Assembly: GCF_046127645.1 (NCBI RefSeq)
Contig: NZ_CP175919.1
Length of the DNA stretch: 64,000 nt
Strand: one strand, 5' to 3'
Source of the DNA: Clostridium_F caseinilyticum
Lineage (GTDB): Bacteria; Bacillota; Clostridia; Clostridiales; Clostridiaceae
The notes beneath the pieces were generated by a model. The model was not told where the DNA came from. It searched no databases and saw nothing but the letters and a program-made list of their open reading frames with translations. Below, in pieces: positions 1 to 9,138 of this stretch (position 1 is its first letter; each line of letters starts with the position of its first letter). The translations under genes and the position numbers were made by a program.

Positions 1-1386
1 TAAACTACTATCTCTATTATGATAGGTTAAAGAAATATCACAATTTTTACATTTAAAAACATAACCACACTCTCTACAGGATACGAATGTAGAAAACCCT
101 CTTCTATTTAAAAATAATATTATTTGTTCTCTTCTTTGCAATCTTGTACTTATATCTTCAAATAGTTCCCTACTAAATATAGATTTATTACCAAGCATTA
201 GTTCTTCTCTCATATCAACTATTTTAACCTCTGGCATAGCCGCCCCTTTTATTCTTTCTTTTATAGTAATTAAATCTATTATATTATTTTTACTTCTATA
301 ATAAGTTTCTAAAGATGGGGTAGCAGATCCTAAAATAACTTTACATCCTTCATTCATACACCTAAGTTCTGCTATCTCTCTAGCATTATATTTAGGGTTA
401 CTATCAGATTTATAGCTGCTTTCGTGTTCTTCATCTATTATTATAGCGCCTAAATTTTTAAAAGGTAAGAATACTGCTGATCTTGCTCCTATAGCAACTT
501 TAACTTCTCCTCTTTTTACTCGCACCCATTCATCAAATCTTTCACCATCAGAAAGCTTACTATGAAACACAGCTATATTTTTTCCAAATCTACCTTTAAA
601 TCTTTCAACCATTTGAGGAGTCAATGATATTTCTGGCACTAAAATTATAGAATCTTTATCCTTTTCCATTAATTTTTTTACTAAATGCATGTATATTTCT
701 GTTTTCCCACTACCTGTAACACCATGTATTAAAAATAATTTTCTATTAGAATTTAAAATTCTATAAAGAGTTAAGCTTTGATCTTCATTTAATATCTTTT
801 CTTCATAATCTCCATATAGCCTTTCATTATATCTATTTACCACTTGATTCTTTTGAATTAAGAATCCATGTTTTATTAATGTATTTATAGAGGATAGAGA
901 AAATCCAAATTTCTTATTCAATATGTTTTTATTATAAACTCCGTCATTTAATTTTATAAAATCATATATTTGCTCATAATTCTCTTTTAAATATTTTCCT
1001 TCTAATTCTTTATATACAAATATAAAATTTTCTTTTTTCTCTTTATTACCCTTTGTAATCCCTGGTGGTATTAGTACTTTTATGGCCTCTAAATATGTAC
1101 AAAGATATCGCTCCCTCATTTGCTTTACAAGTTTTACTCTATTTAAATCTAATAAAGGATTCTCTTCGCATATACTGCTTATAGCTTTTATAGAAACCTG
1201 TTCCTCACAATTTTCATATAAATTTAATACAAATCCATCTATTTTTTTATTTCCTTTGCCAAAGGGTACCTTTACTCTATGTCCTATTTTAATTTTTTTA
1301 TTTAGTTCTTCTGGAATAGCATAAGTAAATAATTTATCTAATTTTATAGAGGAATTATTTACTATAATACCTGCATATTTAAACAC
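1..1386 (-). CDS. priA: Primosomal replication restart helicase PriA (partial, C-terminus beyond window)
   Basis: The 462 visible codons are the N-terminal part of PriA, a superfamily 2 DNA helicase that reloads the replisome at stalled forks. Visible are the N-terminal 3'-DNA-binding domain (about residues 1-100), a Walker A motif GVTGSGKTE near residue 222, a DEEH Walker B box, the SATPS motif, and the start of the zinc-binding cysteine cluster (CRECG, CKNC) near residue 440. The start is a GTG at 1386, preceded by AAGGTG; no better ATG fits the conserved N-terminus (MFKYAGIIV). It follows coaBC, as in other Firmicutes, but a terminator and a hairpin repeat lie between them, so priA probably has its own promoter here. 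The gene continues past position 1. Confidence 0.95.
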   Translation of the reverse strand, partial: MFKYAGIIVNNSSIKLDKLFTYAIPEELNKKIKIGHRVKVPFGKGNKKIDGFVLNLYENCEEQVSIKAISSICEENPLLDLNRVKLVKQMRERYLCTYLEAIKVLIPPGITKGNKEKKENFIFVYKELEGKYLKENYEQIYDFIKLNDGVYNKNILNKKFGFSLSSINTLIKHGFLIQKNQVVNRYNERLYGDYEEKILNEDQSLTLYRILNSNRKLFLIHGVTGSGKTEIYMHLVKKLMEKDKDSIILVPEISLTPQMVERFKGRFGKNIAVFHSKLSDGERFDEWVRVKRGEVKVAIGARSAVFLPFKNLGAIIIDEEHESSYKSDSNPKYNAREIAELRCMNEGCKVILGSATPSLETYYRSKNNIIDLITIKERIKGAAMPEVKIVDMREELMLGNKSIFSRELFEDISTRLQRREQIILFLNRRGFSTFVSCRECGYVFKCKNCDISLTYHNRDSSL

Positions 1387-1411
1387 TTTATCACCTTTTT
1401 CAGGGAATTTA

Positions 1412-1550
1412 TTTTATCCGATGACTACCCGCTCTAATATTCCCATCTTCTTTAAATTGGGAGTAAAGAGCGACTACGTTCCTGGATAACCATTTTCTAA
1501 GCTTTAGTTAGAGTAAAACTCCCTCTGAAGCTTAGAACTCTGTTTATCCT
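1412..1550 (-). repeat. R1 intergenic two-hairpin repeat, in the priA leader
   Basis: This is one of five R1 copies in the window. Read on the minus strand it is a hairpin with CTAAGCTT/AAGCTTAG arms followed by a second hairpin with AGAGCG/CGCTCT and TTGGGA/TCCCA arms. A central GGATAA can pair with TTATCC on either side. It ends about 25 bp before the priA start codon, so it may be part of the priA leader. Related copies are at 9342-9505, 25824-25965, 63335-63446 and a fragment at 13539-13580. No coding capacity. Confidence 0.75.
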
Positions 1551-1626
1551 GTTAATAATTATTTTAAAGCACAATATATAGTTAAAACTATATATTATTT
1601 CTAAGTTTTCTGTTTATTTACTAAAC

Positions 1627-1664
1627 AAAAGAGGCTTAACTTATAAGGTTACTGCCTCTTTTTT
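1627..1664 (-). terminator. Rho-independent terminator after coaBC
   Basis: An AGAGGC/GCCTCT stem lies 10 bp past the coaBC stop; the minus-strand RNA would end in a short U-rich tail (TTTTGTTT). A T-run on the plus side could make it work in both directions. Confidence 0.75.
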
Positions 1665-1673
1665 ATTTTAATA

Positions 1674-2861
1674 TTATTTTTTATTTAATATTGTATCAAA
1701 TATCTCTTTGGCTATTTCTCTTTTAGACATTCTTTCTAAATTTTTAATATGTCCATATTTAGATATTATTGTAACCAAGTTATCATCTGAAGCAAACCCT
1801 GTTTCCTTTGATAGTATATTATTTGCTACTATAAAGTCCAGATTTTTTCTCTCTAATTTAGATTTAGCATTATCTAAAAGATCTCTGCTTTCTGCTGCAA
1901 AGCCTACCAATATTTGATCCTCTTTTATAAGTCCTAATTCTTTTAAAATATCTTTATCTCTTATTAGTTCTAAATTTAAATCATCACCAATTTTTTTTAT
2001 CTTATGTTCTTTATATTCTTTTGGTTTATAATCTGCAACAGCAGCTGATTTTATAATTATATGCTGATTTTTAAAATTTTCCTTAACAGCATTAAGCATT
2101 TCTTCATTTGTATTAATTTTTATTATGTCCACTCCTAAAGGTGCTTTTAGTTTAGTAGGACCAGATACTAGTGTAACTTTTGCTCCCCTATCCCTAGCTT
2201 CCTTTGCTATAGAGTATCCCATTTTTCCAGAAGATCTATTAGTTATATATCTAACTGGATCTATATGAGCTAATGTAGGACCTGCAGTAACTAACACATT
2301 TTTACCTTGTAAATCCTTTATAGGATAAAGCATACTATCTACTATTTCTACTATATCTTCTGCATCTGCTAGTTTACCTTCTCCTACATCTCCACAAGCT
2401 AATCTTCCTGATGTAGGTTCTATAAATTTATATCCAAGTTTTCTTAATTTTTCAATGTTATTTTGGACTATAAGATTATTATACATGTTAGTATTCATAG
2501 CTGGTGCAAATACTACAGGGCAAGTAGCTGCCATTATTGTAGTAGACAACATATCATCAGCTATGCCATTTGCTACTTTACCTATAATATTAGCTGTAGC
2601 AGGAGCTACCAATATCATATCTGCCTTTTTAGCTAAGGATATATGTTGTATTTCAAAAGCCTTAGGTTCTTCAAACATATCTTTTGAAACCATATTTCCA
2701 CTTAAACTTTGAAAAGGTAGAGGCTGTATAAATTTTAGAGCAGACTTTGTCATTATTACATTTATATCATAATTTAACTTTTTAAATTTGCTCACAATAT
2801 CTAAAGCCTTATAACTAGCGATTCCTCCTGTTACCCCTAATACTACACATTTTTTATTCAT
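1674..2861 (-). CDS. coaBC: Bifunctional phosphopantothenoylcysteine decarboxylase / phosphopantothenate-cysteine ligase
   Basis: CoaBC carries out two cytosolic steps of coenzyme A synthesis: CTP-dependent joining of 4'-phosphopantothenate to cysteine, then FMN-dependent decarboxylation to 4'-phosphopantetheine. Residues 1 to about 180 are the flavoprotein CoaC domain, with the catalytic His at about 73, the PAMNTNMY substrate-binding motif at 120-127 and the active-site Cys in the GRLACG flap near 156. From about 185 is the CoaB ligase, with VTAGPT and NRSSGKMG (Asn near 208). At 395 residues it has the normal full length. It starts one base after the rpoZ stop, as the last gene of the yicC-remA-gmk-rpoZ-coaBC cluster, and is followed by a terminator. 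Confidence 0.97.
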   Translation of the reverse strand: MNKKCVVLGVTGGIASYKALDIVSKFKKLNYDINVIMTKSALKFIQPLPFQSLSGNMVSKDMFEEPKAFEIQHISLAKKADMILVAPATANIIGKVANGIADDMLSTTIMAATCPVVFAPAMNTNMYNNLIVQNNIEKLRKLGYKFIEPTSGRLACGDVGEGKLADAEDIVEIVDSMLYPIKDLQGKNVLVTAGPTLAHIDPVRYITNRSSGKMGYSIAKEARDRGAKVTLVSGPTKLKAPLGVDIIKINTNEEMLNAVKENFKNQHIIIKSAAVADYKPKEYKEHKIKKIGDDLNLELIRDKDILKELGLIKEDQILVGFAAESRDLLDNAKSKLERKNLDFIVANNILSKETGFASDDNLVTIISKYGHIKNLERMSKREIAKEIFDTILNKK

Positions 2862-2862
2862 T

Positions 2863-3081
2863 TTATTTTATTCCTTCTTTGATTGTTTTATATGTTATCT
2901 TTCCTTCATGTATTTCGTTTATTGCCACTGTAACAGGTTTAGTTGAATCTATATCTACAAGTGGTTTTGCTCCATCTATTAATTGTCTTGATCTTTTAGA
3001 TGTTATAGTTACTAATGAATATCTGTCGTTAACCTTTTCTAATAAATTTACTATTGATGGATTAATCATAGAATTGCTCAT
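2863..3081 (-). CDS. rpoZ: DNA-directed RNA polymerase omega subunit
   Basis: This 72-residue protein is the small omega subunit that helps beta-prime fold and RNA polymerase assemble. The N-terminal signature (MINPSIVNLLEKVNDRYSLV), the following K-R-R-Q-L and the conserved PLVD segment are typical. Its start lies inside the end of gmk (20-bp overlap), a gmk-rpoZ arrangement common in Firmicutes that suggests translational coupling. A second in-frame Met four codons in, nearer the usual omega N-terminus (MINPS), could also serve as start. Confidence 0.95.
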   Translation of the reverse strand: MSNSMINPSIVNLLEKVNDRYSLVTITSKRSRQLIDGAKPLVDIDSTKPVTVAINEIHEGKITYKTIKEGIK

Positions 3082-3691
3082 GAATAAATTCCTCCTTAGA
3101 TGCTAATATTGTATCTTTCATTCTATCAACTCTGCAGCTTTCTGCTAGTATAATGCTTCTTACTTTATTAACTGCATCTTCTACCACATCATTTACTACT
3201 GCATAATTATATTTTGATACATAGTTTATTTCTTTGTAAGCAGCCTTAAATCTTATCATTAAAGTTTCTGCTGTTTCACTGCCTCTATTTATTATTCTAT
3301 TTTTTAATTCTTCCATAGAAGGAGGCAATATAAATATAAATATTCCTTCTGGATAAGTTTCTTTTACTTTTAAAGCCCCTTGAATATCTATTTCTAATAT
3401 TACATTATTACCATTATTAATCTTTTCTAAAACACTAGATTTTGGAGTTCCATATAAATTTTGATGAACTTTTGCATATTCTAAAAAATCATCTTTTTTT
3501 ATTCTTTCATTAAATTCATCTTCATTTAAGAAAAAATAATGTACTCCATTTTCCTCTCCTTTTCTCGGAGATCTAGTAGTTGCAGAAACAGATACCCATA
3601 GGTCTTCTTTTTTTAAAAGTTCTTTACATATAGTTCCTTTCCCTGCACCAGATGGTCCAGAAATAACTATAAGAAGTCCTTTTTGGGCCAT
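3062..3691 (-). CDS. gmk: Guanylate kinase
   Basis: Guanylate kinase phosphorylates GMP to GDP with ATP in the cytosol. The 209-residue protein has the P-loop GPSGAGKGT at residues 12-20, the GMP-binding segment SVSATTRSPRKGEENGVHYFF and the conserved EIDIQGA. Length is normal. Its start codon overlaps the remA stop by one base and its end overlaps rpoZ, so the genes are almost certainly cotranscribed. Confidence 0.97.
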   Translation of the reverse strand: MAQKGLLIVISGPSGAGKGTICKELLKKEDLWVSVSATTRSPRKGEENGVHYFFLNEDEFNERIKKDDFLEYAKVHQNLYGTPKSSVLEKINNGNNVILEIDIQGALKVKETYPEGIFIFILPPSMEELKNRIINRGSETAETLMIRFKAAYKEINYVSKYNYAVVNDVVEDAVNKVRSIILAESCRVDRMKDTILASKEEFIHEQFYD

Positions 3692-3966
3692 TATTCTTCT
3701 CCCTCATTTATATCTTCTTCTTCTGCTTTGGAAGCTAATCTGTGAGCTACTGTTTCTGGTTGAACTGCTGATAAAATAACATGATCACTATCAGTTATTA
3801 TAACCGCTCTTGTTCTTCTTCCATAAGTTGCATCTATAAGCATACCTCTGTCTCTTGCTTCTTGTATTATTCTTTTTATAGGTGCTGATTCTGGACTTAC
3901 TATTGCAACTAACCTATTAGCTGATACTATATTACCAAATCCTATATTTATTAATTTTATTGCCAT
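3691..3966 (-). CDS. remA: RemA-like DUF370 DNA-binding regulator
   Basis: This 91-residue protein belongs to the DUF370 family. Its characterised member, Bacillus subtilis RemA, is a DNA-binding activator of biofilm matrix and osmoprotection genes. The N-terminal core ([36 protein letters not shown], then the GRRTRAVI segment) is nearly invariant in the family. It sits between yicC and gmk as in Bacillus. Family assignment is firm; its targets in this organism are unknown. Confidence 0.93.
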
Positions 3967-3981
3967 TAAAAATCCTCCTAA

Positions 3982-4860
3982 TTATTCTATATTTTGAATT
4001 TGCTCTCTAATTTTTTCTATATAATTTTTTATATTTAATACCAAATTAACTACTTCAAGATCTGTAGACTTAGAAGCTATAGTGTTTGCTTCTCTATTCA
4101 TTTCCTGAACTATGAAATCTAACTTTCTTCCTACAGGTTCTTTTAAATTAAGGGTTTCTAATATTTGATTGATATGACTGTTTAATCTAACTATTTCTTC
4201 ATCTACAGAAGATTTATCAACAAATAATGCCACTTCCATAGCTATTCTATTTTCATCAATTTCTGATTGAGATAAAAGTTCACTTACTCTTTCATGAATT
4301 TTTTTATTATATTCACTCACTACTTTTGGTGCCTTTTCTTCTATTCTATCAACCATTTTTTTTATTTCAGCACACTTTATATTTATGTCTTTATATAATT
4401 TACTGCCCTCCCTTTCTCTCATAGATACCAGAGCATCTACTGCTTCTTTTAAAGGAACATTTAAACTTTTCCAAACTTCCTCTAAATCTTCTTCCTTTTG
4501 TTTTACAGTTATTACTTCTGGAAATCTTCCTATTAAAGATACTGATATGTCATTTTTAACATCATATCTTTCACTTATTTTTTTTAAGCATTCATAATAA
4601 TTATCTGATAAGGTTTCGTTGTATATAAGTTCTACATCATCTTTATCATATGTATTTACTGTTATATAAACATCAATTTTACCTCTATGTACTTTTTCTT
4701 GTATTACAGTCCTCATTCTTTCTTCTAAAGCCATAAATGCTTTAGGCATTCTTATGTTTATATCACAATATCTGTGGTTGACACTTTTCATTTCTACAGT
4801 AAAACTTTTTTTACACTGCTCTAAAAAACCTCTACCAAAACCCGTCATACTTTTAACCAT
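3982..4860 (-). CDS. YicC family stress-induced protein / putative endoribonuclease
   Basis: YicC family proteins have an N-terminal YicC_N domain (MVKSMTGFGRG) and a C-terminal DUF1732 domain (ending near EANTIASKSTDLEVVN and IEKIREQIQNIE); both are visible over 292 residues. Members are reported to act as RNases in E. coli and B. subtilis. The frame is open to an ATG at 4869, but GGAAGG directly abuts that codon. The ATG at 4860, nine bases from the GGAAGG and giving the conserved MVKSMTGFG terminus, is the better start. It is the first gene of the cluster running to coaBC. Confidence 0.92.
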   Translation of the reverse strand: MVKSMTGFGRGFLEQCKKSFTVEMKSVNHRYCDINIRMPKAFMALEERMRTVIQEKVHRGKIDVYITVNTYDKDDVELIYNETLSDNYYECLKKISERYDVKNDISVSLIGRFPEVITVKQKEEDLEEVWKSLNVPLKEAVDALVSMREREGSKLYKDINIKCAEIKKMVDRIEEKAPKVVSEYNKKIHERVSELLSQSEIDENRIAMEVALFVDKSSVDEEIVRLNSHINQILETLNLKEPVGRKLDFIVQEMNREANTIASKSTDLEVVNLVLNIKNYIEKIREQIQNIE

Positions 4861-5053
4861 ATTCTTCATCCTTCCACAAACAGCCAGATATGATAATTAT
4901 ACATAAACTAAAGGATACTTACAACATAATCTCTATTTTACTTCAAAATACTCTGTTTTACAAATAAAATTATAACATAATTTATACTTTTTAAATTATT
5001 ATAACACTATATTTTTATAATTATTAAAATAATTACAATTTTAATATATAAAT

Positions 5054-6055
5054 TTATTTAGTAGTATACTTATATAAGCCGTCTTCAAAAATTTGTCTTA
5101 TCTTTTCTACATCATAATTTGATTTTGTTAAAGCCAAAGCTAATTTTATTCTTGCCTTCTGTCCTGGCAGACTATCTCCAAAGATTACTCCCATTTTTCT
5201 TAATTGTTTTCCTCCTCCTTCATATCCATAAGTATCTAACACTCTACCTTCATAACATCTAGAAACCATAACTACAGGAATATTTCTCTCTATTGCTCTT
5301 CTTATACCAGGTACCATATTAGGAGGCACATTTCCTCTTCCCATAGCCTCTATTACTAAACCTTTATAATCCTTATCTAAACAAAAGTCTATAAAACTTG
5401 AATCTATACCTGATACACATTTTATAAGTGCTACATTGCTTTCTATTTTATCTGTTTCTATATGTTGTTTCTTTAATTTTTCTCTATAAAATATTACCTG
5501 ATTATTATCTACTATGCCTATAGGTCCAAATATAGGACTCTTAAAAGTATTTAATGCAGTAGAATTAGATTTTGTAACTTCACTGGCACAATTTAATTCA
5601 TCATTTAAGCAAACTAATACACCTTTACCTACAGCCTCATTAGATATTGCTGTACAAATAGAAGCTGCCAAATTAGCGGGTCCATCATAACCCAACTCAG
5701 AACTACTTCTCATAGCACCTGTAACGATTACAGGTTTATCAGTTTTTATAGTTAAATCTAATAAATATGCTGTTTCTTCTAAAGAATCCGTACCATGAGT
5801 AACCACAACTCCACAAATGTCTTTTCTCTCTAGTATATTATTTATATACTTTGACAAATCCATCATCTTTTCAGGAGTTATATAAGGGCTTGGATAATTA
5901 GAAAATTCATAGTTTTCTATTTCAGCATATTCCTCTATACCTGTTACCATAGCCATAATTTCTTCCCCAGATAAACTCGGTACCGCAGCCTTTATCCTAG
6001 GATCTACTTTCATGGAAATAGTACCTCCATTAAAAATAACTGCTACTTTCTTCAT
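5054..6055 (-). CDS. ansA: Type I L-asparaginase
   Basis: The enzyme hydrolyses L-asparagine to aspartate and ammonia. The 333-residue sequence has both catalytic signatures: the N-terminal FNGGTISM (nucleophile Thr near residue 12) and VVTHGTDSLEETAY (Thr-Asp pair near 88), plus the GAMRSSSELGYDGPANL loop and a late conserved Lys. No signal peptide is evident, so a cytosolic type I enzyme is likely. It stands alone between yicC and the repeat block at 6.1-7.6 kb. The ansA symbol is by family; a glutaminase side activity cannot be judged. Confidence 0.9.
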   Translation of the reverse strand: MKKVAVIFNGGTISMKVDPRIKAAVPSLSGEEIMAMVTGIEEYAEIENYEFSNYPSPYITPEKMMDLSKYINNILERKDICGVVVTHGTDSLEETAYLLDLTIKTDKPVIVTGAMRSSSELGYDGPANLAASICTAISNEAVGKGVLVCLNDELNCASEVTKSNSTALNTFKSPIFGPIGIVDNNQVIFYREKLKKQHIETDKIESNVALIKCVSGIDSSFIDFCLDKDYKGLVIEAMGRGNVPPNMVPGIRRAIERNIPVVMVSRCYEGRVLDTYGYEGGGKQLRKMGVIFGDSLPGQKARIKLALALTKSNYDVEKIRQIFEDGLYKYTTK

Positions 6056-6827
6056 ATCTTTATAATTTCCCCCTATTCTCTAGTATTACAAAGTTTTATT
6101 ATTTAATTCCATAATAAATATATATTTAAAGTTTTTATTTTTAATATAAAATCTTCCAAAATTAATTATACATTTTTACACTTCATCTGTCACTAATTAA
6201 GAAAAGTGCAATTCACTTTTCAGAGTAAAGAATATAGAGAAAAAAGTACAGATAAGAAAGACTTTACTCCACTCTGTTACGTAAAATCCACAATTATAGA
6301 GCCTTTAAATATAATTATTAGCTATTTATATTTTTCAGTAATGTATTTAAAAAAACTTTTGTTAGAAAATTAATGCGTAGCATGTCAAATGACTATATTT
6401 TTTTATAACATTTATATAAATTAAATTTACACCTAAATCTATTTGCGTTAGCAAACAAATTTAATATGATAAATTAGTAAGTCTGTATAAAACAAAACTT
6501 ATCGGGTTTATTATATAAAAATATTTTTAATCCTACACTATATAAAAAACCTTTATAAATAGTTGACTAAAAAACTTCTGGCTACGCCGAATATTTTGAA
6601 TAAATAATGAAACTCTTGCTCAATTATTATCATAAGTAAGTGATCATATAAAAATTAATTACTATAGAAAATCTACGACTGCCCTATCGCTTTTTTAGCC
6701 ATTTACATATGGAATTTAGATATAATTTTAAAATTTGCAAATAACTTAACAGTAATATTATAATTAAAGATTTTGTGTAAAGAAGTGGAACAAAATTATC
6801 CTTTAGTCGATTTTGCCTCTCATCAAA
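6056..6827. other. Gene-free interval holding old repeat remnants
   Basis: No plausible coding frame with a ribosome binding site was found on either strand. The proximal part should hold the asparaginase promoter. Positions 6221-6258 resemble the inverted complement of a segment in the R3 units (about 7042-7072), so repeat-derived sequence extends left of the recognisable units. A short AAAAGTG/CACTTTT hairpin is at 6202-6220. Confidence 0.5.
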
Positions 6828-7220
6828 AATTATAATAACATCTTTTAAAGGTATTAAATTTAGAGAAAATAGATATCTAAAAAAATAAAAAGAATACTTT
6901 ATTTGTAAACTAACATTTAAGCTAATACTCTGCTACCACAGGACGTAGCATTAGAGCATTAGCTTAAATATTTAGTCATAAATATTAGTATTCTTTATTT
7001 TTATAACCATCTATTGATCAAAAGTATTTCTTGTTTTAATTCTTATCTGTACTGTTTCCCCTATACTCTGTAATCTAAGAAATCTAGGCTAGCTTCAGTA
7101 TATTAAAAATTGGGATATGTGGCGTAAAGGGCATTCGAAAAAGCTTAGATATTCTTATTTGTTTTTTGAAAATATATTAGAAAAAACTGATTGTTTGAGC
7201 AAATAGCGAGTTATCATTTT
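6828..7220. repeat. R3 repeat, unit A (interrupted by a hairpin insertion)
   Basis: This is a direct repeat of 7242-7540 at very high identity over its right 150 bases (shared landmarks GCTAGCTTCAGTATATT and CATTCGAAAAAGCTTAG). It differs from unit B mainly by an extra 90-odd bases at 6904-6999. No open frame of note. It lacks the inverted right arm found beyond unit B. Confidence 0.85.
6904..6992. mobile_element. Small palindromic insertion (MITE-like) with 7-bp target duplication
   Basis: Compared with the uninterrupted unit B, this 89-bp segment is additional and is flanked by CTTTATT on both sides (6897-6903 and 6993-6999), whereas unit B has one copy. The insert is a long imperfect palindrome with ATTTAAGCTAATACTCT and its near complement around an ACAGGACGT apex. 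There is no coding capacity, so any movement would need a transposase supplied elsewhere. Confidence 0.65.
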
Positions 7221-7241
7221 GCAGATTTCCCTTTCAATTGG

Positions 7242-7540
7242 AAATTATAATAACATCTTTTAAAGGTATTAAATTTAGAGAAAATAAATATCTAAAAAAA
7301 TAATTAGAATACTTTATTTTTATAGCTATCTATTGAACAAAAGTATTTATTGTTTTAATTCTTATCTGGTATCTTTCTTCTATACTCTGTAATCTAAGAA
7401 ATCTAGGCTAGCTTCAGTATATTAAAAATTGGGATATGTGGCGTAAAAGGCATTCGAAAAAGCTTAGATATTCTTATTTGTTTTTTGAAAATATATTAGA
7501 AAAAACTGATTGTTTGAGCAAATAGCGAGTTATCATTTTT
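7242..7540. repeat. R3 repeat, unit B (uninterrupted)
   Basis: This is the second direct copy of the R3 unit, starting AAATTATAATAACATC and ending at the TTATCATTTTT junction. It serves as the empty-site reference for the insertion in unit A. Its right half forms the left arm of a very long hairpin with the sequence downstream. Confidence 0.85.
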
Positions 7541-7628
7541 TTCAATATATTTTACAAAAAACAGATTAGAATATCTTAGTGAATTGAGTTGCCTTTATAG
7601 ACACATATCCCTTTTTAATATACTGAAA
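7412..7628. repeat. Giant hairpin: about 85-bp inverted repeat next to spoIVA
   Basis: The left arm 7412-7498 and right arm 7544-7628 are reverse complements at roughly 80% identity, around a 45-base loop. The outer ends are CTTCAGTATATTAAAAA and TTTTTAATATACTGAAAG. It ends 28 bp beyond the spoIVA stop, so a spoIVA transcript reading through would fold into this structure. No coding sequence. Confidence 0.8.
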
Positions 7629-7656
7629 GTAAACTAACTTTTAAGTCATAATTTAC

Positions 7657-9138
7657 TTATAATATGATACAAATAAGCCCTCCATTACCTTCATTTATTA
7701 TCTTTTGAAGAGTTTTTTGTATCTTAACCTGTACATCCTCTGGCATTCTGTAAAGTTTGTTTTGTAGTCCTTCTTTAACTAATACTTCTAAGGACTTACC
7801 AAACATATTACTTTGCCATATCTTTGATGGATCTGTTTCAAACTCTTCTAATAAAGATTTTAGCATTTCTTCGCTTTCCTTTTCTGTTCCCATTATTGGA
7901 GATACCTCTGTTTCAATATCAGCCCTTATAAAATGTAATGATGGTGCACTAGCCTTTAATTTAACTCCATATCTACTTCCTTGTTTTACTATTTCAGGCT
8001 CTTCCAATTTCATTTCTGTAAGCTGTGGTGCTACTAGACCATATCCTGTTTCTTTTACATCTTCTAGGGCCTCTGCTATTCTATCATATTCTATTTTGGC
8101 TTTATTCATAGTTTCAACTATTTTTAATAAATCATTTTCATTTTCTATTTCTCTATTACAAACTTCCCCTATTATTTTATAGAATAATCCTTCCTTTGGT
8201 CTTAAAGCTATTCTAGCTGTTCCTTCTCCCATATTCATCTCATTCAATGTTGAATTATCTAGGAATTCAAATTCATATAAATTTTCCATGGATTTTTTTA
8301 TGTCCCGTACTTTATATATTTCTTTTGCCATATTTTTTACGACATTTATAAAATCGGCTTTCAACCAATGTTCTGGCTTTAACTCTTCTATCCAAGCTGG
8401 CATATCTATATTTACTTCTTTTATAGGGAATTCTTTAAGTACTCTTTGAAAAACATTAGTCATATCTTCTTCTTTCATATTTAAAATATCCATAGTTTGT
8501 ACTGGTACATCATATTTTTCTTCTAAACTTTTTCTTAACTCTATAGTTTCTGGTTCATAAGGATGTGCTGAATTTAAAACTATTATAAAAGGTTTATTTA
8601 TAGATTTTAATTCCTCTACAACCCTTTCTTCTACTTCTACATAGTTTTCTCTGTCTATATCTGTTATAGATCCATCTGTGGTAATTAAAAGTCCTATTGT
8701 AGAATGTTCATTTATAACCTTTTTTGTTCCAATTTCTGCTGCTTCTTCAAAAGGTATTTCATAATCATACCATGGTGTTGTAACCATTTTAGGCTTATCC
8801 TCTTCTTCCATATAGCCCATAGCCCCATTCACAATATAGCCTACACAGTCCACCATTCTAACTTTAAATTTAGTGTCACTTTCTAAACTTACTTCTACAG
8901 CTTCATTAGGTACAAATTTTGGTTCTGTAGTATGGATAGCCTTTCCTGAAGAACTTTGAGGTAGTTCATCTTTAGCCCTTTGTTTTTTATAAGAGTTTTC
9001 TATCTTTGGTATAACCATCTTTTCCATGAATTTTTTTATAAAAGTAGATTTTCCTGTTCTAACAGGACCGACAACTCCTACATAAATGTCTCCTTGAGTT
9101 CTTTCTGCTATATCTTTGTATATATTAAAATTGTCCAA
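7657..9138 (-). CDS. spoIVA: Stage IV sporulation protein A, spore coat morphogenetic ATPase
   Basis: SpoIVA polymerises on the outer forespore membrane using ATP hydrolysis and forms the platform for coat assembly; its absence also impairs the cortex. The 493-residue length matches the 492 of B. subtilis. An N-terminal Walker A GPVRTGKS is at residues 24-31, followed by a TRAFAC-type ATPase domain, including a switch region around DCVGYIVNGAMGY. A middle domain and a C-terminal oligomerisation domain follow; the C-terminus ends GGLICIIL. The gene lies near gpsA and der as in Bacillus. Expression in the mother cell under SigE is expected from the family; I did not establish a promoter. Confidence 0.97.
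   Translation of the reverse strand: MDNFNIYKDIAERTQGDIYVGVVGPVRTGKSTFIKKFMEKMVIPKIENSYKKQRAKDELPQSSSGKAIHTTEPKFVPNEAVEVSLESDTKFKVRMVDCVGYIVNGAMGYMEEEDKPKMVTTPWYDYEIPFEEAAEIGTKKVINEHSTIGLLITTDGSITDIDRENYVEVEERVVEELKSINKPFIIVLNSAHPYEPETIELRKSLEEKYDVPVQTMDILNMKEEDMTNVFQRVLKEFPIKEVNIDMPAWIEELKPEHWLKADFINVVKNMAKEIYKVRDIKKSMENLYEFEFLDNSTLNEMNMGEGTARIALRPKEGLFYKIIGEVCNREIENENDLLKIVETMNKAKIEYDRIAEALEDVKETGYGLVAPQLTEMKLEEPEIVKQGSRYGVKLKASAPSLHFIRADIETEVSPIMGTEKESEEMLKSLLEEFETDPSKIWQSNMFGKSLEVLVKEGLQNKLYRMPEDVQVKIQKTLQKIINEGNGGLICIIL

Noticed and set aside
1082..1324. Plus-strand frame opposite priA, and similar plus-strand frames opposite coaBC, phoR, phoP, spoIVA, alaS, typA and others
   Set aside because: They lie antisense to confidently assigned genes and show no Shine-Dalgarno or family motif.
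6056..7656. Possible hidden gene or pseudogene in the 1.6-kb gap
   Set aside because: All six frames are broken frequently and no protein motif is seen; direct and inverted repeats explain the sequence.
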